From Odontesthes bonariensis (taxonomy: Eukaryota > Chordata > Actinopteri > Atheriniformes > Atherinopsidae): a stretch of 64,000 bases of DNA. The stretch spans positions 33,158,197 to 33,222,196 of the forward strand of contig NC_134509.1 of NCBI RefSeq assembly GCF_027942865.1. Reading direction: 5' to 3'. Positions within the stretch are counted from its first letter, which is position 1. Every line of letters begins with the position of its first letter. Shown one piece after another: positions 34,690-43,630 of the stretch. Below the pieces are notes generated by a model. The model made no database searches and was not told the DNA's origin. It was given only the letters and a program-made list of their open reading frames with translations. The position numbers and the translations under genes are program-made.

Positions 34690-35457
34690 AGCCCCTTTCA
34701 CACTGCCGAATAACCCGCGTTTAATTCGCGAATTTAGCGTGTCCGCTGTTGCGTTCACACTGCCGACCCGGGCTGCCGCGTCAACTCGACTTGCCTTTCG
34801 ACCCGCGTCTGACCCTAGTCTTTTTGCCGAGCCGAGTTTGATGTGAACGCAATCGACGCGGGTCGGACGTGGGCGTGACGTTAGGAGTTTAAAAGACAGA
34901 ATGGACAGCTGATTCAGAACAACAGCGACAGGTGAGGACAAGTTTTACTCTGTTTTAGCCTACATCAAGTTCGAGACATTTTTTAATATGGCCAACTGGG
35001 GAGACAAGGAGGTCCGCGAGCTCCTCAGCCTCCGAGCAGAGGACGTTATTTTCCGCCACATTTCGGGGACGGTGAAAGATGGACCTCTGCTGGAAGGGCT
35101 GGCGAGAAAGATGGGAGAGCGCGGTTTCCCACGCAGCAAGACGCACCGTAAAGTAACATCTCCATGAACTGCATTGCAAAAATGAGTTCTCAAGGTGTCC
35201 CGCCATCGTTTGTTTGAAAAATTTGATGCAGACAGGTGTATTTCACCCTACCTCCGACGCATGGCTTGTGACTACGTCATTGTACACGCCCAGCATTTTA
35301 TATGTTTCGTGTGACGCTCTGCGATAGGCAACTCCCCCTGAACTCGGCTTCAGGCGACACGGGTCACCCTGACACGCCAAGCGTTCACATTGCTCGACGC
35401 GGGTTGAAGGTGCAATTTGGACCCGCTAAGATAGCGGGTCGCAGTGTGAAAGGGGCT
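34690..35457 (+). mobile_element. Harbinger-type element with 17-bp TIRs
   Basis: Perfect 17-bp terminal inverted repeats AGCCCCTTTCACACTGC (34690-34706) and its reverse complement (35441-35457), flanked on both sides by AGC (3-bp duplication, the size expected of PIF/Harbinger). It contains a Myb/SANT-like first exon but no DDE nuclease, so it is a non-autonomous 768-bp derivative. Confidence 0.75.
34988..35167 (+). pseudogene. Myb/SANT-like DNA-binding protein fragment in Harbinger element
   Basis: A 59-codon frame starts MANWGDKEVRELLSLRAED and continues IFRHISGTVKDGPLLEGLARKM, resembling the N-terminal helices of the Myb/SANT-like protein encoded by PIF/Harbinger elements. That protein works with the DDE nuclease in nuclear import and end recognition. 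A GTAAAG donor within codon HR (about 35149) suggests this is exon 1 with the rest deleted. It has Trp and the regularly spaced charged helices, but the third helix is absent. Likely non-functional alone. Confidence 0.6.
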
Positions 35458-35540
35458 AGCGTTTCAATTCGAAAAACAACCCCACACCATAATCCCCCCT
35501 CCTCCAAACTTTACACTCGGCACAATGCAGTCAGACAAGT

Positions 35541-36150
35541 TACCCAGGCTCCGCCCTCGCAGTGACGCAACACCTTCGGCTCTGCTACACTTACTCAGGC
35601 AAACTGCTCATTCAGGTGGATTCGAGTTCCCGAAAAAATGGGAACTCCACCCACTTTGTCGGGAAGCAATCAACTTTGAGCAGCGCCAACGGCCCAGGGT
35701 AGAGGCGTGTTCAAGGTAGTGACGTGGTTGAACTGCCACTCAACCCATGGATTGTACACGGAAGCGCTTCATTCAATATCAACATGGAGCAGCGTCAAGC
35801 TCTTGACACTGCTGTAGATGCTGTAATGAAAGTGTTCGACGGGAGATTCTCGTTAAAAATCGAGCAAAGAACAGCCCTTGAATCATTTCTTGACAGGAAA
35901 GACGTTTTCGCCTTGCTCCCTACTGGCTTTGGTAAGAGTTTAATCTACCAGTTAGCCCCGCTGGTAGCTAAATCATACGTCAGAGGAAAGAGTGGTGTGA
36001 TTGGCTTAAGCTTAGGCACAGCCTTTTCTGGCCACAACCAGTAGCAACCCGAGGGAGGCGGGTTGACCAGGCCATTTCGAATCGTATTCGTTATGGTCTT
36101 GGTCAGACCAGAATCTCGAAGAGATTTCAAAGTCTATGTTAATCAGGCTA
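35541..36150 (+). mobile_element. RecQ-like helicase-bearing unit with 9-bp target duplication
   Basis: A 610-bp unit inserted in the Tc1 copy. The 9-mer CAGACAAGT occurs immediately before (35532-35540) and after (36151-36159). Deleting the unit plus one 9-mer restores continuous Tc1 sequence (GERYLSDC...). The ends are TACCCAGGCT and ATCAGGCTA, only weakly inverted. It contains a promoter-like left half and the start of a RecQ-type helicase frame. The superfamily is not recognised. A 9-bp duplication would fit a Mutator-like or similar DNA transposon. Confidence 0.75.
35784..36044 (+). pseudogene. RecQ-like DEAD/DEAH helicase N-terminal fragment
   Basis: From the ATG at 35784 the frame runs about 86 codons to a stop. 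It contains LKIEQRTALESFLDRKDVFA followed by LLPTGFGKSLIYQLAPLV, a helicase Q-motif-like Gln plus Walker A (motif I, GFGKS) as in RecQ family enzymes. Motifs Ia to VI are absent because the frame terminates soon after. It therefore cannot be an active helicase. It is most likely the 5' end of a transposon-borne helicase gene in an internally deleted copy. Confidence 0.7.
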
Positions 36151-37289
36151 CAGACAAGTACCGTTCCCCTGGCAACCGCCAAACCCAGACTCGTCCATCA
36201 GATTCCCAGATGGAGAAGCCTGATTCCTCACTCCAGATAACGTGTCTCCACTGTTCTAGAGTCCAGTGGCTGTGTGCTTTGCATCGCACTTGGTATAGTT
36301 TGGCTTGGATGCAGCTGCCATGGAAACCCATTCCATGAAGCTCTCTCTTAAGTTCTTGAGCTAATCTGAAGGCCACATGAAGTTTGGAGGTCTGTAGCGA
36401 TTGACTCTGCAGACAGTTGGCGACCTCGGCACACTATGCACCTCAGTATCAGCTGACCCCGCTCTGTCATTTTACCTGGCCGGCCACTCCGTGGCTAGAA
36501 TTTATACACCCGAGGCCATGGAAGTGACTGGAACTCCTGAATTTAATCATTTGGATGGGTGAGTGAATACTTTTGGCAATATAGTGTATGTGATAATGTT
36601 TGGCCACATAATGCTGTGGTTTTAACCTTAAAGTCCTCTCACTTTTCCTCACTGTTGCTTTTTCTCCACTCGTGTTTTAGGCGGATGCCGTAATCAAACA
36701 TTTTTTCTCACATTTGTCTCATCCATCATTTCATTTCTTTGGATTTTTTTTTTTACTCTTCCCACATTTTTCTTTCTTTTTTTTTTTTTTTTTTCTTTCC
36801 CTCCCCACACTTTTGGCAGGAGAAAGGGTCACTGATGTTCCTCCCTGTGTGTGCTGCATCGTGCGTGTTTGGATTGAGATTGGGTTACATAGCAAGATTG
36901 TGTAATTGTGAGGTGTGTCTCTGCTGCAGAGAGCTGCTCCGGTGTTTCCATTGTTGAGCGAGTTGAACTTGGAAACGACGGTGATGAAGTGTTAAATTGG
37001 TGTCTATACGGTGGGGGAGACCAAATGCACACCGCGGCGAGTTTACCGTAAATGGAGGGTTCGAGTCGGTTGCCGTTGGCCTCGCTTTGAACGTGTGTCT
37101 TGTCGTGAAGGGTGAGTTCTGTTCTGAACTGGTTTTGATTACAATGACACATCCACTAAGTTCCTGCTGGGACTTGTCAGCCTGTTATTGACTCCCCAGT
37201 AAAATGTTTCTGCCTTCTTGAGAGAAAAAGTTATAGAAAAAAGTTCTCTGTATTTACACTGTAGCCTATTTGTTTGTTTTTTTTGTATT

Positions 37290-37880
37290 TTTTATGAGGG
37301 GAGATTGGGAGCACTGCCTGATGCAGTATATCCAAAGGGTCTCAGTGTAGTTGAGGCCTTGAATCTGTGGTGGCCAATCCATGTGTCAAACTCATGCTCC
37401 ATGCTCTCTGAACCTTTTTCACAATTTAAGCCCCTTGAATCCTGGCATTGTCATCAGTCTCATTAGAAATAAAGGTGGGGGGTATTGATGGAAAAACCTG
37501 ACCTTTTTCTTTGGGCACATAGTGTTGCTGAACATTGACCTGACCAACTGGAGCAACCCCAGATCATACCACTCCCCCCACAGGCTTGTACAGCAGGAAT
37601 GAGGCATGATGGGTGCAGAACTTCATCCGCTGCGCTTCCAACTCGGACACAACTATCGCATTGAAATGGAGTAAACCTGTATAAATCAGACCGCATGACC
37701 TGTATCTGTTACTCCAAAGTCTGATCTTTATGCTCCGCTGCAAGTTTTTCTTTTTCAATTAGCCTCAATGACAAGCGGTCTTGTTAAACTCTTTAGGCTC
37801 AATAGTTGGAGTTCTCCTCACATTATGCACATGGAAAGGACTTGGAGGATTTGATCGCTTTATGATGCTTCTGCTCAGTT
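37290..37880 (-). mobile_element. Second Tc1-like transposase relic in lpar2 intron 1
   Basis: The minus strand reads PAVQACGGSGMIWGCSSWSG and SATLCAQRKRS, then a frameshifted DDNARIQGA segment, as in a Tc1 family distinct from the 36-kb copy. Multiple stops and frameshifts. It lies just upstream of the lpar2 coding exon. Confidence 0.7.
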
Positions 37881-38037
37881 CGTTGCTATCGCTGTTAATG
37901 ATTCCTTGCATCAGCACTGAATAGCATATCATTGGTTGGCAACGTTTTTGATTGGCACTATCATCTTGAACTTTGTATTTAAGTCGTACATAAAGTCTGT
38001 GTTTGTTTTCTTAAACTAATTACCGTTTTCTCCGCAG

Positions 38038-38265
38038 GCTGAAAACGTGAATCTATCGGCTATCGTCAGTAAAGGCCTTCGACGTCAAACTGGATCCCTC
38101 CGGTCCTCATCTGTCCACCTGATGGCATGCCGATCCCCCGCCCATCATAGAGGGCGAGTCTGAATTCCGCCCTACAACTCTTCCTTCGCTCCTTGTGTGA
38201 CAGGGTTCCCTCCAGTCCTTCCTCTTCGGCTCCTCTCTGGTCCCTCACCCACCTGCCGTTTCAGC
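38038..38265 (+). other. lpar2: lpar2 5' UTR portion of the first coding exon
   Basis: The acceptor TTCTCCGCAG ends at 38037. The leader holds two short overlapping upstream ORFs (ATG at 38122 ending 38163, ATG at 38127 ending 38150), which could damp translation of the receptor. Confidence 0.7.
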
Positions 38266-41200
38266 ATGGATACAGTCAGTCCTGACCAAGAGGGATGCTA
38301 CTACAACCGCTCCGTCAAATTCTTCTATGAGCATAGTGGCAAGAACATCAGCGACCACTGGAGCAATCGTGACTACGTGATCGTCTCTTTGGGCATAGCC
38401 GTTTGCTTCTTTGTTATTTTTTCCAACCTTTTGGTCATTGGGGCCATTTTAAAAAACAGACGCTTTCATTTTCCCATCTACTACTTACTGGGTAATCTGG
38501 CTTTGTCGGACCTATTCTCAGGTAACATTACTTCACTGTATCTGTCTCTTTGTTACTGTTGGAATCATGAGAAGATCGTGTAAACACGTAGTCAGAAAAA
38601 ATGTGGGAAATGTCCCTTTTGACTTCCATCATAGTTTCAAACCTCATCATGTATTTTGAGACAGCCATGAATTGAAAGCCAAGTGGTATTTAAAGAGTTT
38701 CAACACAGTTTGAACACAGCTCTTTGTCTAACAGATAAAAATGTGTGGCTTTGTGAAACTGCGTCACAGACCGTCTCTGTAATAAAGATCATCTTATCAA
38801 ACCGTGGGGGTGAAGTGCAGCACAGACAGGTGCTTTTAAAACCGAAACCCTTGACTCTTTCTGAGTTAGAAATGAGAGCAGTAGCTTGAATGTCTCCGTC
38901 TTTGAGGGGTCTTGTGAGAGCTGATGGGCGTAAATGCAGCGTAATGTAAATGGTGTGTGTGCGGAAGCTGAAGTGTATTTTGGGTCATCAGAGCTGTAGC
39001 AGGCATGTGCTCCACCTGTGCTGAGAGTTTCACTTCTGGGTCTGCACCGCTGTTTCCTCTGGAGTTAAAAGTTGTGCCTTGTAGTGAATTCAGCAACTTT
39101 ACAAACAGAAACCGAGAATACAAAGTCCAGTTTACTCAGAGTCTGACCAGGAATTTATTCAGCGTCCAACCCAAACTACATCTTTAGCAAACATTATGTC
39201 AAATTGTTTTTTTTTTGTTTTTGTTTTTTTTAAATCCTTGCTGCCCTCTTTCCAGGTGTCTCCTACCTCCACTTGATGTTTCATACTGGTCCCTGGACTA
39301 TTAAGCTGTCTATGTACCAGTGGTTTGTGCGGCAGGGGCTAATCGACACCAGCCTCACAGCCTCAGTCTTAAACCTTTTAGCGGTGGCCGTGGAGCGACA
39401 CCAGACCATCTTCAACATGCAGCTGCACAGCAATATGAGCACCCGCCGGGTTTTCGTCATCATACTGTTCATCTGGCTGGTGTCCATTGTTATGGGCCTG
39501 GTTCCCACCATGGGCTGGCACTGTCTGTGTGACCTGTTGAACTGCTCCACCATGGCGCCGCTATACAGCCGCAACTACCTGGTGTTCTGGGCTATTCTCA
39601 ACTTGCTGACCTTCTCCATAATGGTGGCTGTCTACACTCGGATCTTTCTCTATGTGAGACACAAAAGCAAGCAGATGTCGCAGCACACAACCCAGATTAG
39701 ACACAAGGAGACCGTGCTGAGCCTGATGAAGACTGTCTCCATGATCCTGGGTGAGGAAACACACACAGTACACACACGAATCAAAGGCTTTACACTTAAA
39801 CTTAATTAAACCTGCATTATGAATATCAGATCACATGGATCAAAGGTATGTTTGCAAATGATCTTATCTCTTTTACCCTCGTGTTTCACCTCGGAATACA
39901 AATAGGCAGTCAGTATCACTTGTTGATATTTCAGTTTTATGCTCCTGTGAGATGCTTTTTGGCATGGGAGACCTTTCCTGATGTGGACATTTCTCCTCTA
40001 TTCTGATCTGTGAGCAGGAATTACAGCTGATTGGGGTGTTCTGCCACTTAAAACTGATGAGACTGTGAAACAAATTAGCTTTAAGTGATCTAAATATGTA
40101 TTACAGCATAATGGTACGTATTTTTGATGCAATGAATTCTTAAATCATGACTCTCTACTCATGTCTAACCTGTATGATGGCTTTCAAAGCAGAGAGGATT
40201 TATTGTGAGATGACCCGCTTTTATGAAAAAAGAGACGATGGAACATGACTTCCCGTCTTGCCGGTTTTGTTTCCCTTAGTCATGCAGTGAGAAAGACTAA
40301 TTAGCTCACTTAAATGTTTAACAGCCATAAGCCACAACACCTGCTTTCAATTCTAAACTTTTACATATCAAGGCATGATACAAAATCCTCTGGGTCATAC
40401 CGGGTCTGAACAAAATTTGAATGCACCCTCGGATGAACAACCCCACATGATATGTTACCGTATGCAGCATTATTATTTGTATCACAGAAATGAAGCCAAA
40501 AGCAGAAGCAGTCTGTTTAAAAAATAAATAAAATAAAATGTGCACCCTCACTGCTCTCATAGGAATTAAGAGAGTAAGCTGCAGCCGTTTGCATGTTAAC
40601 TGTTAAAGTTTCTGACAGCTGTGCAATTAGAAAAAGACCGAACAGATATGTCTTGTTTGTAGGGAATTGCAGGAGAAAGCTTCTCCTCTCAAAAAAAAAA
40701 AACAGGACACGTGGAACAATGTCCTTTGGACAAACACGACCAAAGGGGAAACGGCACCACGTTTGGTGAAAACCAAACTCAGCATATCAGCACAAACTCC
40801 TCATTCCAGCTGTTGAGCACGGTGGAAGCGGGCTGATGATTTGGGCTTACTTTGCAGCCACGGGACCTGGACACTTTGCAGTCACTGAGCTCATCCGTCT
40901 AACAGCTAAAACTTGGCTCGACTTGAGTGATGTAACAAGAAAACAATCCCAAACGCAGATGCAAATCTAAAACCAAGTGGCTGAAGAAGAAAAAGAATCA
41001 AAGCATTGCAATGAAACGGTCACAGTGGCAACATGGCATACTTGCGGTCAAATTGTTTCGTGCTCGGGCACACAGAAATCATCATGACAAATGGATTCTA
41101 ACGGGTGTTGCCAAAAAATGCTGCCCCCTGCTCTTTAGAATTTATGATGGTTATACTCTATAATGTTAAGTTATTACAGAGAAGGCCACGAAACACTGGC

Positions 41201-42757
41201 AGCAGCTGAGGAGCCTTATTAGGCAGCAAACGTCAACATCAAAGTCAGAGAGCTCTTTCAAATGAGGAACAGTTAAATATATCAACAAACTGATGCAGCT
41301 GCAGTTTTTCAGCAAAAAGAGAAGAGAAAACAGCACACAACACATATTGTGTTAGTGCTTAGTCCATCTCTGGTGGTTTTATTCCCAACTCACTGTGGAG
41401 CGCACACGCGTGTGGTTGGGGTGCGATTAAAGTGCAAGTAAAGGAACGCTGAGCAGTCATGCTATGCTGTGTGCTCATGCTTCAGAATCCCTCTCAGATG
41501 CAGTTGCCGTACAGTTTGCCTTTCATGGACAGAGTGGGGAATGCCATGCAGTGGAAGTCCGGGCTGGCCTGGAGTCGAACTGGTCAGCTTGCTCTCTGAC
41601 ACTGCGGCTGCTCCTTCCTGATCCTCTTATCTCAACCCAGGACATTCCTGCAGAACTCCCTGCTGCAAACACTCAGCATTTACTACTGTTTCTAAAAAAA
41701 CATGCTTTACACTAAGTTTGCCTGGTAAACTCGTGGTTTTGTCAAATAAAGCCAATGAGTTGATCCATCCTATATCCGTATGCTTGCTGTATTGATTGCA
41801 GTCTTTGGAAAACAACCCTGACAGACACGTTCCTAAAGGAAACTGCAGTGTACAACAGTCTTTCATTTTGTAAAGGAGAAAAAAAGTGTTTTCAGAGAAA
41901 TTGACCAACTTGTTGTGGATCGTAAAGTCGGTATCATTGGGATTTATTTCCCCTAAAGGAACATTGTCATAATTTTGCCCTAAGTCATGTGGTAAAAGTT
42001 GAAACGACGGCTATACTGTGTTGTACTTTTAACCACATTTCCATGTAAAATGGGAAACGTTCAGAGCTGACAGTGTCGCTGTAATTGGAGAGTAGCTACG
42101 GCTTGTTCAAAAACATCACTAGATCCATCAGTAGGTGCCGTCTTTAGAAAAGAAGTTGCTATAGGTGTCAGAAATGTGAGTGAATAAACTCTGCAATGTA
42201 CCACCCACAATCCCTCCGACCGAACACGAGAGGAGGGGCTCACGGGTGGGTCGTGTTTTTGAGCAAAAATTAGGCTGAATGCTTTGCCGTGGAACAATAA
42301 AGATCCCAAATCGGTATGTCAGTTGGTCACCTGATATGACTAACTTCTTCCATACCTGGGTGCCAGTCCAATAGATTTCATAGAATTTGAGAAACCTGTA
42401 GAGCCGCTGGAACCCGCACAAATGCGGTCACAGGCTGGCATGCAGGCTCCTGTCACAGCTCGCCTGTACTCGTCAGACCCAACTTTTACCTCCCACAATA
42501 AACATGACCTCCCCTTTGTTCTCTTCTTAACTAGCCTCACTTGGTTTCTATGAAATCCTCCCTTGCCTTTGCTCACGCTCTATGAATCTTGGATTAAATT
42601 CCTCAAAAATGCAAAAATGCTACATGCCTTTGTCCTGTCGCTCAGCAGCCAGTATCATGCCGTTTGGCCTGCGAGGCAGGAAAAGGAAAACACCGAGCAT
42701 GCCCTGACAGGGAGCTGCAGAAAACTGCCTCATCTGTGCACGTATGACACACTCATA

Positions 42758-42798
<41 letters not shown>

Positions 42799-43630
42799 TT
42801 TGAAACTTGAGCGTAAGGGAAACTTTGCTATTCTACTTTTTTTTTTTTTTCTCTCTCCCCGGAGTGAGCATGTTCTGGCATCTCTTCAGGCTGCTGTCAT
42901 GGACGATGTTTTCCTTTTTAAATTCAGGAATGCGTGACACGTTGTACTTCCACATCATTTTTACCATTTCCGTCTACAGATTGTTTTTTTGCATATATGA
43001 GTGCTTAGCTTAGCAAGTGTGTGTACATTCCTGAGCTGCCCTATCAAATATTATGATAATGAAAGCTGATCATACCGACTGTGTGTCTGTGTGTGTCGAC
43101 GAGGGATTTCACAGTTCATTCCCTCTCCACTCAAACAACCACCTACTTCTTCACATTCTTTACAAACCTTTTTTTTTTTTTTTTTTTTAAATAAGTATTT
43201 TTCCCCTTCTGGTTCACTTCTATTTGATCTGTTCCTTTTCTTGTTTGAGTGCAGCATCATTTCAGATCTTCCTGTGACGTGAGCTCGGCTCTCTTCTCTG
43301 TCGGCAGGCTGCTTCGTGGTCTGCTGGACGCCCGGCCTGGTCGTGCTGCTGCTCGACGGCCTCGGCTGCGACAGATGTCAGGTGCTGCGCGTTGAGAAAT
43401 ACTTCCTGGTGCTGGCCGAGTGCAACTCCTTCGTCAACCCCATCATCTACTGCTTCAGGGACAAGGACATGAGGAGCACCTTCAAGGACATCCTGACCTG
43501 CCTGTGCAGTCGGGACTCGGACCACAGAGGCATCTCTGAAGTCCACTTTAGCACCATGGAGCACGAGGTACTTTCTGAGAGCAACGGAGCCGATGACGGC
43601 AATCACAAACAAAACAACCACTCGCACTAA
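38266..43630 (+). CDS. lpar2: Lysophosphatidic acid receptor 2 (EDG-family GPCR)
   Basis: Plasma-membrane seven-helix receptor for lysophosphatidic acid, coupling to Gi, Gq and G12/13 in mammals. Coding exons 38266-38521, 39256-39750 and 43308-43630 splice in phase to 357 aa (mammalian LPAR2 about 351). N-glycosylation sites at N14 and N27. TM1 about 37-62 with N54, TM2 with D82, TM3 with the R111-Q112 pair (Gln is the LPA-specific residue; S1P receptors have Glu). The DRY position is ERH (132-134). TM5 and TM6 include CWTPGLVVLLLDGLGC, and NPIIY is in TM7. The intron inside TM6 (after MILG) is characteristic of LPAR1-3. Best match by eye is LPAR2; the a/b paralogue cannot be decided. Confidence 0.92.
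38522..39255. other. lpar2: lpar2 intron in TM2/extracellular loop 1
   Basis: A 734-bp intron splits codon Gly86 after DLFS. Donor GTAACA, acceptor CTTTCCAG. No repeats recognised. Confidence 0.85.
39751..40539. other. lpar2: lpar2 TM6 intron, first part
   Basis: Donor GTGAGG at 39751. No other feature recognised. Confidence 0.6.
40540..41030 (+). mobile_element. Tc1-like relic, same family as the 19.9-22.1-kb copy
   Basis: Contains CTTTGGACAAACACGACCAA, GTTTGGTGAAAACCAAACTC, GCTGATGATTTGGGCTTAC and a GPGHFAVTELI-coding stretch. It lacks the N-terminal transposase half (internal deletion) but preserves the segment into which a LINE inserted in the other copy, so it serves as an internal reference. 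It lies in the lpar2 TM6 intron. Confidence 0.8.
41040..43307. other. lpar2: lpar2 TM6 intron, remainder
   Basis: Contains a (GT)n microsatellite (42760-42797) and T runs (42838-42850 and 43171-43189). No exon or named repeat is supported. The acceptor GTCGGCAG ends at 43307. Confidence 0.55.
42760..42797. repeat. (GT)n microsatellite
   Basis: About 19 GT units. Confidence 0.95.

Larger units (their letters stand above)
33817..35471 (-). mobile_element. hAT-type (ZNF862-like) element relic
   Basis: Left end starts CAGGGCTCTAGACT, typical of this teleost hAT family. On the minus strand, fragments read RIETLKKHNASMKHI, then AANTSSDEAQMMIKFN and FTEFKSEIILQKKNGLNINP, as in ZNF862/C17orf113-like hAT proteins. 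It is interrupted at 34690-35457 by a TIR-bounded element. Removing that element rejoins the hAT frame across ETL|KK, which confirms the insertion. Most of the transposase is lost. Confidence 0.7.
33778..36588 (-). mobile_element. Tc1-like transposon broken by several insertions (mosaic)
   Basis: The right end is a Tc1 terminal repeat (GAATACTTTTGGCAATATAG, ending near 36588). Minus-strand transposase follows: GMGFHGSCIQAK, HWTLEQWRHVIWSEESGFSIW, RVWVWRLPGERYL (36160-36376). It breaks at 36160, resumes at 35540-35472 with the VKFGGGGIMVWGCF segment, breaks again, and a last 39 bp (33778-33816) encodes SQFGVEEPDW. The intervening DNA belongs to other mobile units. The part between GCFS and SQFGVEE is missing, so hAT acquisition was accompanied by deletion. 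Non-functional. Confidence 0.85.
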
